A stretch of DNA of 64,000 nt from Setophaga petechia (Eukaryota; Chordata; Aves; Passeriformes; Parulidae), in the NCBI GenBank assembly GCA_024362935.1, contig JANCRA010000175.1, positions 1-64,000 on the forward strand, in the 5' to 3' direction. Made by a program: the position numbers and the translations under genes. Below the pieces are notes generated by a model that saw nothing but the letters and a program-made list of their open reading frames with translations, was not told the origin of the DNA and searched no databases. Shown here one piece after another: positions 26,201 through 38,200 of the stretch (the first letter of the stretch is position 1; the number at the start of each line of letters is the position of its first letter).

Positions 26201-29200
26201 TGTTTCCTGAAGCAAACCACCCTGCAGGTGTTTCACCACAGTGCCTGCCATGCCCTAATCACATCTCCTGGCACTGCTTCTGGTGACTTAGACATACCCT
26301 GCTTTTAACTGACATCAAATAAATTCTAAATAAATCAAATGCTAGCTGCTGAATTTTCTGGAAAGTTTGGGATTAAAATAATTTTCTTGTTCTTTGTCTA
26401 GCTGGAAAAAAAAAATCGGAGTTTCTGTCCTCATAGCATTGCATGAGTTGAGGTCTTGGCTGCTGGTAAGGACAAGCTGTAACTAAGTAAAAACATTTTT
26501 CTGCCTGGCCTTGTGCCTGTTTAGAGTGTATTTCACTGTTCAGTAGCCTGTTGAACTAGGCAAGAAGGGGAAGGGAAAGACTCATTTCCATATTATCTGC
26601 ACGTGCTTGGCACACAAGCCTTTGGAGCAATTGCATAATTAGAAAATAGGATGATATGGAAGGGATTATTTTGTTTAATATATCGGCCTCCTTCAAATAT
26701 GTTTTGTTCTAAATAGCTATGTGAATATTAAAGTAACAACTTCTCATTCCTAATAGGTTGTTTAGAATAAATAAGTTATAAAAATAAGCCTTGCAAAGAT
26801 CTAATTTGGGCCTAGGATGATAATTTATTTATGATGCGTTCTTCCTCTCCTCATCGAGGCCCTCTTGGCATTATGCAAAGAATTATAAACCATATTAGAA
26901 ACATCATTAAATATGTGCCATAACAGACAAACAAAATAGTAAAACCAGACCTGAGTCGCATTGCTAAAGGATACTGGAAAGTGTTACAGGCTGAAATGGT
27001 TGTGTAAATGGTTGATAAAGTGTAAGTGGTTGAAAACTATTTTTTTTTTTAGTCCAACTTTCCACCTGTTGTTTTTTTTTCTAATCAAAATATCCCCATT
27101 TTTATTAGATGGCCTCTAGTTAATTCTCTGATCAAAGTGTACATACTGTTCTGCTTCAGCTGGTTTTATTGAACTTAGAAGCTCAAGATTCAAGCAGCAG
27201 GTGCCATTATACTGCTGAGCACCAAGCTTTACAATTTCTTTTCTTTTTATCTTGATAGCAGCAAGCAGTCCTTGCTGCAAATATGGTACTGCCTCCTCTG
27301 TTTCAGTTCAGATTTTATTTCTATATTATTGGCAGAAGGTGCTGGGTGGGCTGGTGGGCAGAGAGCAGTGTGGTTTTGTGCTGAGCCCTTGAAGCAGTGA
27401 CACTGTTGGCCTGTGACATCTCCTGCTGTGCATGAAGGGTCTGATTTCAAAGGGCTTTCCTCAGGGTGAATTGACAGGATAACCCTTGTCCTTTAGTCAT
27501 CATTTTTTCTTTTTTTTTTGTGTGTGTGCCTAGACTGCCAAATGAGAGCTCTCTCCTAAAGGCCATATCAGCTCATAGGGTAGGGATTCTCTGCTTTTTG
27601 TGGGGCAGGTGCTCACCCTCAGGGACTGGATCAAAGCCCACCAGCTCTTCTGAGCAATGTCCAGCTCACTGTGGTGCTGTTTGAAGGCATTTCTGCCCCT
27701 TGGGCAGAGCTGACCCTTCTTGCACCCCTGGCAACCAAAAGGTCTCCAGGAACATTTCCAGTTTGCTTCAGGAGACAGAAAATATTCTTTGTGTGGCAAT
27801 GGCCATCAGAAAATATTCTTTGGGTAGCAATGGCCCTCAGAAAATATTCTTTGGGTGGCAATGGCCATCAGAAAATATTCTTTGGGTGGCAATGGCCATC
27901 AGGCAGGTACTGGAACACAAAAAAGGGTGACACCAGGTAGCAGACACACGTGGAAGAGCACATCTGTTCCTTTCCTTGTTAAAGCAGAACCACTGCAAAT
28001 CAGCCAAATTTGAACCAATCTAGGAGACTCCTGTGGATGTGGAATTCCCTGTGTACAAAATCATGGAATCATTGAGGTTGGAGAAGACCTCTGAGATCAT
28101 TGAGCCCAAACTTTAATCATTAAAGTCACAATTGGAAAACATAGGTTTTCCTTTGAAAAGGTAGAAATTACTTTTATATTTTCAAAATAAGTCCTTAAAA
28201 GGACTTATTTTTAAATAAGTCACATCAATTTATTTTGATTTATTTTGAAATAAGTCACATCAACTCCTGTGGATGTGAAATTCCCTGTGTGTAAAATCAT
28301 AGAATCATTGAGGTTGGAGAAGACATCTGAGATCATTGAGCCCAAACTTTAATGTCAAAATTGGAAAACGTGAAAAGGTAGAAATTACTTTTATATTTTC
28401 AAAATAAGTCCTTAAAAGGACTTATTTTGAAATAAGTCCCATCAACTCCTGTGGATGTGAAATTCCCTGTGTACAAAATGATAGACTCATTGAGGTTGGA
28501 GAAGACCTCCGAGGTCACTGAGCCCAAACTTTAATGTCACAACTGGAAAACGTGAAAAGGTAGAAATTACTTTTATATATTCAAAATAAGTCCTTAAAAT
28601 ATTATCTTTTAGCTTTCAAATATTAAAAGAGACACTGTATACTTTCTGTTCTTTTCTCTTAGAAGAGAGAAAATCTTCTGTTAAGAGTCAGTTTCGATCA
28701 ATCAGGTTACATCAAATTTTCATTCTCTTTCAAAGGAAAATGTTTTTCCCATCTATATTATCCAGCCTTCTTTTTCTGCATTATCACTGCTGCCACACTG
28801 GGTTTTCCTCTTTTATCAATTTTATGATGAGAGCTCCATCACAAAATCTATACCAGGCTACAGCCACCCTGGTTTGAGCCAGAATTAGTTGAGAATGTGG
28901 CTTATGCTGAGTTCAAACATCATTTCATCAGAAATATCTGTTTCATTGACTTGGAGCCTTTCTCAGGAAGGTGTTAATTTTTATACCAAATTTCACATTA
29001 AAAAATCCTAAAAATACCCAGCCCCTGTTTTCAATTTTAAAATTGCTTTTGTTTAAAAAGTATTTTGGTTGTGTTATGACAGAAAACAGAAGAGCTGATT
29101 TGGGAATAAATTTTATTAAATGAATCCTTTTTATATGGGAAATTTAAAGCTTTTTTATTGTTGCTCAGAACAAATGAAGTCTTCAAGTGACTGTTGAAAG

Positions 29201-32200
29201 TTCACATGGCTCAGAAATTTCCTATTTCAGGTAAGAAAGAGCAGCAAGAGATCTGTAATTTGCTTTATAATTTGGGAAATTACAATACGTGCTATTTCAA
29301 ATTCAAAAAGTTATTTGAAGATCAGCTTTTTGGGTTTTTTTTCCCCCTGTGTGACACTGTAACAGTCAATCCAATTAAGTCATCTGTGGTGTGTTTCTTG
29401 TTACAATAAAGCAAATTTAATGATTTTTTTTCCTGTTCCATTTTGAGTGAAAATCAGTTTTTCTAACGTTTTATATCAGTGAGAGCTCAGGAGAGTTGCA
29501 GTGGTCTGGTGGCTCTTAATGATGCCTATTTGTTTTTTCTCCAGTTTTCCAGATCAAGATATTCGCAGGGCAGCAGTCCAACAAATAGAAAATGTGTCAA
29601 ATGATGAATTGTTAGAATACCTCCCACAGCTGGTTCAGGTAAGGAGGGAATTGATAGCCAAGGAAGCCTTCAGCCCAGATCAATAACTTCATTAAATATT
29701 TTTGGTGCTTTCAGGTTGGTTAAGACATTGTAAGGGGAGCAGATAAGTCTTGTCAATGCCACTGATGCAGTGAGTGGTTAAAAACAGCTGAGGGAGAGTC
29801 TGTTTCCAGCTTAGGAGCATGGAATTGTTTTGGCATTCTGATTGGGCTTTTATAGATAGAAAATGAAGGTATTTTCAAGTAAGAAAGGAAAGTAAAAAGT
29901 GCACCTGAATAAGAGAAATTCTGCTCAGGTGACAGGGCTTCATTGCAGTCAAGGAAGCGAATTTGCTGTTGCTAGAAAATTTTTAATACCTGAGATTTTA
30001 ATCACTGGGTTTTAATACCACATATACTGAGCAAACCACTGTCAACACAGAGTGAAGTGGACATTTGGTGTGCAATTGTCTCTTTAGATATGTGCATTTT
30101 ATTTCAGTAGAAATTAATGTTTTACTGCTTCCAAAGCACTTGGTGATTGAATTAGGGCTGGGGCTGAGCAGGAACTTTTGGGAGCTTTATCCCCTCACTT
30201 GCATATGGATGACCCTCTACCCACACTGCAGAGTTTCTCAGAGGTTCTTTCTGTGTTTGTGATATCTGCTTATCTAGATAGATATCTCCCTATGCATTTA
30301 TGAATTTATTCATGTAATCCACAACTGTGAGGCAGCAGAACCTTCACAGCTTTACAGCATTGACAAGCTGCTGTGACCTTTCACCTTCCTCAGCTTCTGT
30401 TCTAAAATAAGTTTATTTTCCATGCCAGATAATCAGATAAAAAACTTAAATATGTAAGTGATAGCTTTAAGTGGGGGGAGACAAGCTGCATATTTATATG
30501 GATATTAACACAGAACCAGGCTGGTGTCTGTCTGTCTGTCCTACAGCTGCTGGTAGATCCTTGGGAACTGAAGTTTCTCTGCTCATTGCATTGCCAGAGC
30601 AAACCCTCCATTGATTGCTTTGTTCAAACTAAGCACTGGGTGCTTTCTGTTATAAAGGAAAGACACTAAATCCAGCAAAAAATTGATTTTGATTATAATT
30701 TTTTCTATTAAGGTGCTCAAGTTTGAGTGGAGTCTTGAAAGCCCTCTGGTGAAACTCCTGCTGAGTCGTTCTCTTCAGAGCATCCAAGTAGCCCATCAGC
30801 TTTACTGGTAAGACCAATACAGTCATTTTTGCCATTACAGTCATTTTCTGTCATGGTGAAATTTATCTATGATTCCATTGGTGATAAACCCTATTTTGGT
30901 TTAAAATAACAAAAAAGCTAAGTTTTGCTCCTTCCCTTTCAGCACTGGATATGGGAAACTTGTATAAAAGCCTCAGTTATCTCTGCCTTTATCCTGGCCC
31001 TGGGCAGGAGGAAGAGGGGGAAGTTCTGCCATTTGGTTTTTCAGCATTTTCTTTGTTTGAGCCAAAAGTAGCCTTTCCCAAAATTTACAGTTGGTTCACT
31101 TTCAAAGGAGGCTAGCTGCTTTTGTGATTCCCCTGACCTCTCCTGAAGTTGTCAGAGTTGTCATGCATGTCAAAATGTGTCTTACCCATTTTTATATCAG
31201 TCTGACGTGTAATGGTAGAGTTTCCAAAAGTTCATTTCCATGATTGTGGAGATGTACCAGGCCTGTCAGAAATCACCATTAACCACCTACCTCCAACATA
31301 AGGGGTCCTCTTATTGTATTATTGAATTATTCTGTTTACTGTGCTGTTACCTCAAGGCTCTCTGAGAAAGAATGTGGCTTTTTGATGGATCAGCATCTGC
31401 CCTGTGATCTGAAAATCAAACTCTTGTGTGTTTTCTTTTTTTAATTTTTTCCCCCATCTTTAGTAATGATGGATGAACTGAGCTTTCATTTACAGTTCAA
31501 CTGGTTCAGATCCCTTAAACCAAAGCTTTCCTCCCTGCAAAGGAAAGAAAACAATTTGAAATGTATTAATTTGGTTGATGGAGTGTGGGGTTGGGAAGAG
31601 CATAAATAATACTTTCATACCTGCATGGTCTCTGGAAGTGTTAGTGGGGATAAAACAGAATTATTAATGTGTTTGTTTTACTGAAATGGGTAGGATAATG
31701 TGCTTAATGAGCATATCTTTCAAATAAAGAGGAACCACATTTAGCCAGCCATTTTTCGACAGTGCCTGAAATATGCCTGAGACAATTTCTACTAAAATTA
31801 AACTTTGTCATACTGAATATAAAATATCCAGTCTGGAGTTTTAAACCTGCCCTCAGAGCTGGTAGTTTTCCTGTAAAAGTAGAAATTATATCTAGGGTTC
31901 AGTGGACAGGGAAACATCATTAGTTTGCCTGTGTTTTCTTTAACTCCTCTCTTCTTCTCAGAAGAAAAATGACTGCAGACTTCTTCCTCTCTACTTCCCA
32001 GTGCAAATCCCTATTTTTCCCCAAATTCTGCCCAAACTGTCTGATATTATAACCTTGGGTCATACAGAGCAGTTATTCCATCCTGAATATATACATTTAT
32101 CTGGCACAGTGCAATGTAAAGTGGTGAAATAAATTTATTTTATACACAGCTTATGGACAGAGTAACTACATCCACATCAGGCAGGTTATTTCTCACTGTA

Positions 32201-35200
32201 TTTTCTGCCTTTCAGCTGGTAGTAGCCCTGTTCATGCTGGGTATCTCCTTTATTTAGGTGTTTAGTTCATATGTTTCATCCTAAACTGAGAACATAAATG
32301 TAGCAAACACCTCTTAAAATTTGGTGCTTGTATTCACCATTTACATTTTAGGGTTTTTTTGTTACTCTGCTCCACCTTGTTCTTCAGTAGTAAACTGTTT
32401 TCTACCTAATATTCCAATTTATGTAATTACTCATATTCCTGCTCCTGGATTTTAAGAGAGTTTTCCAAGCCATAAATTCTACTTACAAAGTTTGCCAGTA
32501 ATTTCATGGCTTTTATTAATAAAGTCTTAAATAATTAACCAAGTATTTCCTTTGCAAATTGAATTTCAGTCATTATAAAAAAAGGGAAAGCAGAGGTTTT
32601 CTTCCACTTATTTCTAAAGAGACTTTTAAAGAAGTTCAATGATTTAATAATGTGGGGAACACATGTGTGCCTGTACACTCAGATAACTTCTTTTAAGAAA
32701 TGTGATTAGGTTACATTTTATTCTCAAGTGTCACGTTCTGTTTCATTACCAAATTACCTATCAAGAAACAAGGATTGGTAAAAAAAAAAAAACCTATAAT
32801 AACAAGTTTTTTGTTTATTTTAATTGTAATGAGTGATATTACAATAAAAATACTGTTAAATAATACAACAATGTGCATACTGTACCTGCCCAAAATAAAA
32901 TTTGGAAAAGAAGCCTAATGCAATATAGAAAACTGCTGAAGATTTTTCAGAGCCACAGGGGAAAATTCAACTGATTTGAGCTTCCATGATTTACAATACT
33001 ATTGTAAATTTGGAAATTACTGGAAAAGTTGGTGACTGTGGACACTCTAACTTATTTTAATAACAAATACTGTTTACAATAAGATTTCAGTTATTTCAAA
33101 TTGACTCAATTTCCATGCAGGTCAGAGATAAACAGCTACCCACCAACAGTGTACCATCTCATCACTTTTTTAATATTAATTTTGGATAGCAAATTGTTAA
33201 TTTCTTTTCATCAAGAAGTGATAAGTTTGTCTGAAGATTTATTTAAAAATTATGGGGCAGTAACTGGCAAAGGTGGAGGGAACAGAGAGAATTTTCATTC
33301 TTGGGACATTTTCAGCTGTTGTCAGTCAGGATAGTTTCAGTCTGTTCTTTGCTCGTATCTGTTGCAGATTTATTCCATTAATTCTGCTATTGAGAAGGAT
33401 CTTACACCTGTTTGAATAGTTGGGTTTTCTTTTATCATTTGTGTCTTTTCTATTCTCTAAATTCCTGAGGAATCTGGGCCATTGCATCCATCAGTGTTTC
33501 ACCTCCTCACTGGTACTTCTGAATGCCTTCCCAAGGAGGCTAAAATTTCCCCATGCATACTGTGCCTGCACAGGAGTAGTGTACCACTTAAATCCCATTT
33601 TAACCTTATTTCAGGACTTCCAATGTCCATAAGACATGGAGAATTATCCCAATACCTCCCAGACTTTGTCTTTGATGCCAGTCCCACCAGAGCTCCTGGC
33701 AGGCAAAAGGCTGGAGCAAGTTTCCCCATTCCCTGGAGCCAAGGTGCCAAGTTATTTTTTTACTGGTTCTAGCAAAGCACAAAAAGTTGCTTGAGGGGAA
33801 AAAAACCTGCTGAGCCCTTTTGGACCCTTCTGCTCACTGAAAGCCAGTGCTTTTCTCTTTACTACTTGATGTTTCACACACAGGTGTGTTTTTGTCAGCT
33901 TTTGTGCTGGAGCTTTAATCCACCTGGCTTCCTGCCAGTTGGTTTCCCTCTTGCTTGAGTGGTTTTGGCTTTTAGCTGCTGTCACAGGTGGCAGCTGCAG
34001 CGTGGAGCCAGCACAGCTGGCTGGGGCAGCAGGTGGCAGGAGAATGTCTCACAGATGGTTGCCTTCCTCAGGAAGATTGAGGAACAGGGGGAAACGTCCT
34101 CCAGGATCTGGGGCAGCTGCTCGAAGGTGGTGCTGGGGAGCAGCACCTTGGTCATGCAACAGTGGGAGAGTTTGGAAATTCCAATGATCTGGTTTGCTTA
34201 GCTCAAGGTAAAAGGTAAAAGTCAGGTGAAAACCTTGCTGAAGACAAAATGGTTTTTTGTAGTTTGCCCTCTAAGTCACTTTGGAGAACTTTCCCAGTTT
34301 TTGGCATTTTTTTTTTTTTTCTGATTCTTTTTCTGAGCTGCAGGCTGACTGACAAGAGAAAAGGGAGTAGCCTTCTGTCTTTTCCTAGTCCACATCTTGT
34401 AGAAAAGTAAGAATGTGAAATAAAAAGGGACTTGATGGAATTCAGCACACTGGAAACAATGGGAATCAGGCTATTGATTTCATGGCCAAAACTTTTTTTT
34501 TCCTATATATACAGAAAAAGATCTATAAGAGGCAAAAAGAACAGCAATGTATAAAAGTTTAAAAAGACCCCAGTTACATTTTCTGCTCTTGGGAGGTTTG
34601 TACCTCAATACCTTCTTCTCCAAAATCATTACCACTGCTTCATTCAGAACTCCAGCATTGGAACAATTGCCTCATATTTTCTGAAAGGAAATATATTTTT
34701 AACTGTCACAACTGGTCTGTGCTAACCATAATTTACTTAAAGTGTTCAAAAGAAGGAATAAATCAAGCAGATACTGATTTATCCAACACTCTTAATTATC
34801 TGAACATTAAACAGATGACCATCCTCCAGATCTTTTTCTTCCTGCATTATCATATCCTTCTCTGACAGTCAGAAGTTACCAAGTCTGCTAATTATGAAAT
34901 GAACTTCCCAAATAGCTGTGCAGAGCAGGCTGAAAACCCCAGCCCATTAAAATGACAGGAATGTCAACACAAAAGATGCCTGTTCTTGTTCTTGCATTAA
35001 TTTGGTCCTTTTTACTGAGCAGAATTTAAAAAAAACAAATTAATCAAATGTGTAACTTTGATCCTGTGTAGGAATAGCCAGTCCAAGGATATTTTTGATT
35101 CCCCTTTGTGGTGATTGTGAATTTCATTGGAATTCAGAGAACTTGATGTGATCATTATGTTCTGGACTGCAGAGAACCTCAGCCATGGATCACACCTTGG

Positions 35201-38200
35201 GATTCTAGTTCTGAAATCATAATTCTTGTTTATGTAACACCAATCATTTGGAGACTTTTTTTGTTCTTTAGTTACTTAAAGGTCTAGTAAATAACACCAT
35301 TAGAGCATTATTTTTGTGAGATAATGATTCAGCCAACTTCTGTGCTGAGTGCTTCATTATTATCTGTGTGGGCCTTGGGTTATTGCCTTGTACAACAGAC
35401 AGATAATTATTTTGTTTCCTAATTTACAGACTTTCCATTTTCTCAGACTCCAGTTTTAGAAAAAGATGATGTCAAATGGAATAAAGAGATTGTTGTGAAG
35501 AAGTAACAACTGTTGGGTTTGACCTTTAGTAGTTACTGAATTAGTGAGAAAATGGTAGATATAAATCAACAAAACCATATCTTGCATTTAATTAAACACA
35601 TTTTAGATCTTAAGAAAAAAACCCTAGTATTTAGTAAAAGTATTTAGTATTTTAGGGTCACTTTTTGCTGTCTCTAAGGACAGAGGAGTGGACTGGCTTT
35701 GACCTCAGCTGGAATTGATAAAAGGAGGTGCCAGCTGGAGGACTAGAGAACTGTGGGGCAAAACTTCATTTTAAACTTTCCAAATTCTAACAAAAAGCCA
35801 AATGAAAATAAATTCCAAAGAATAAAAAAAAAAAATCAAATTGAAAACACGACTAGGAAAGGTTAACAAAGAATCTAAGTATGGCATTTTAACATTTAAA
35901 GTATAAAGAGGGAGTTCGTTTTTCCACGCTGTTGCAAATTACAGATTTTTAGAAAAAGAAATCTGCTTAAAAATTAATAAAGCACAAAGTTATGCCTTTT
36001 TGTGATTTAGTGAATATGAGAAAATCTGGTGAGTCACTGAGAAAGGACATAAATAACATAGTTGTGTGTCTGTTTTTAATTATTTTAATGATCCTTAGTA
36101 GAGTGAATGTGTTCCTGAATGTCCAGAAATCGAGGAATGCTGGGTGTTCTTCCAAATAAAAGGGAAGAGGTGAGGGACCCTGGTGATCATACATCAGTGT
36201 GAGCATGGAGTGAAGCATCATTAATTTTATTGGTGCAGGCAAATATTCAGCAGCACTAAATAAGTTACTGAACACAGAGATAATTCTGTGTGTGTGTTCT
36301 ACCTTTGGAACAAGGGAAATTCCATGCCAAAAGTCAAATTCAAGGAGGATTATCATTGTCAAGTGAAGCACAAAAAGTCTGTAAATACCAGTTATTAGTG
36401 CATGTTACTGTATTAAAAAAACACACCACTGTATATGTGCACAAGTGAACCTATTTAGAGCTGCAAAGATAAACTGGAAAAGGGGACAGAGTTCTGAAAA
36501 ACTTTAATTCTTTTAGCTGTTTCATGATTTATAAGGTAGCACTAAGGAAAAAGTTTTCCAGTACTTTTTTTTTTTTTTTTTTTTTTTGCACACACAGCTT
36601 GTCTGATTTATTTTGCATTTGGCTCCTTTTGCAGTTAAAAATTCTGGAGCTGACAAATCTGTTTTTTTCAGCTACGCCAGAAAACTCCCCACGAGCTTCA
36701 AGCCCTGTCTGTGCTCACCCCTCTGGTAGTGGAGCTGAACATGAGGGATGGATGGAGGATGGGTTTGTCCCCTGGATGTGCCCTGCAGGAAGGGCTGCCC
36801 AGAGCCCTGTGGTGCTCTCGTGCCTCATGATGGGCTGCAGTGCCTCCCCTGGGTGGGCAGAGAGGGAATCAGAGCAGGTTCTGTGCAGGTGTCACACACA
36901 GCTTCCATCTCTGCCTCTCTTCCTTATTTTCCCATTAAAAAAATCTTTTATTCTTGCTTCTTTCAAAAGCAAAACAGGGAGCCAAAATCTTTGCCAATGG
37001 ATACCTCGTGTAGTCTTTGCTCGTCCCAGAGGGACATTGGGGATGTAAACCAGAGTAGCAATAAGTCAGGAAAAATTTTGAGAAAACATTCATCTAGCTC
37101 TGTCACTTCACATGGGTAATTTTCAGTCATGAACTTGAGGGATGTGGAATAATTTTGATGAATTTTTTTTTTTTGTATACTGTGAAAAGCTACTAGAGTG
37201 ACGAGGAAGACAGGAGACATTGCTCATCCGATGATGATCGACAATCTCAGATTTATTGATTAACAGAAACACTTTTATAATCACAGTAATAAGGCTCATA
37301 CATATTGCAAAAATAGAGCTCACTATTGGTCAGCTATGAAAAGACAGTCCCACCTTTCTCAGGATGTTTGTGGCTTCTTTTTTACCTCCTGTTATCACAG
37401 ATTTTCTTGAACAGCTTCTTGCTCAAGGAAAATGTGTCCTTGAATTAGGCAGCCGTTGCTTTCTCAGATGTATTTTCTCACATCTATTTTCCCATCAACT
37501 ATGTCTCAATAAAAAACTGTCCACACTAGAGAAAGATGCCTGAATCTAATCCTAGAAGTAATTTCTTTATATGAAAATTTTCTTCAGGCTAGGCCGATAC
37601 TGAATGGCCAACCTCAATGATCTGAGGTGTCCAAATCATAAATAACAGCAGCTGCAATTTAAGGATGATGCAAATTTCCCAAATTCTAATGATTTTGGAG
37701 AGACAAAGCCTCAGTTAGAAAGTGAACAGTATGAGGAGAATCTCCTGTGACTCTCAGCTGAGCAGCTGCTGCTGTGTTTCACTGGTGAAATGCAGCCTCT
37801 GCAGCCCAGGTGCTCCTGATTCTCAATGCTCAGGTGAAATACTGGGAGGAGATGCCTCACCACAAATTTTTCAGATGTTGTATCTAAAAAAAAAAATCAA
37901 TTTAGTTGTATTTCATGAGTTCCCTTTCAGGCTTTACATTTTGGGAATATTTGGAAAAAAACAATTACATTTCTTTCCTCTGTTTGAAACTTTTGTTTTG
38001 CTAGAAATGGCAATTACTGTACTCAAAATGAGTCTGCAGATGTTTCAAAATTGCATCACATTATGTAAAGAATTTTATAAGTTTTGCTCTGTTATAGGTC
38101 TTTTATTCTTTCCAGCTTAGCAAGTTTCATGTTTAACTATAACTGTTTGAACCAATTTTTGACAAAATTTGTCTTGAGCTCCCTCAGAGCGTTGTTTTCA

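Noticed and set aside
36524..37048. 174-codon plus-strand open frame, the longest outside the repeats
   Set aside because: No recognisable domain, begins across a poly-T run, and composition is not coding-like. Most likely chance.
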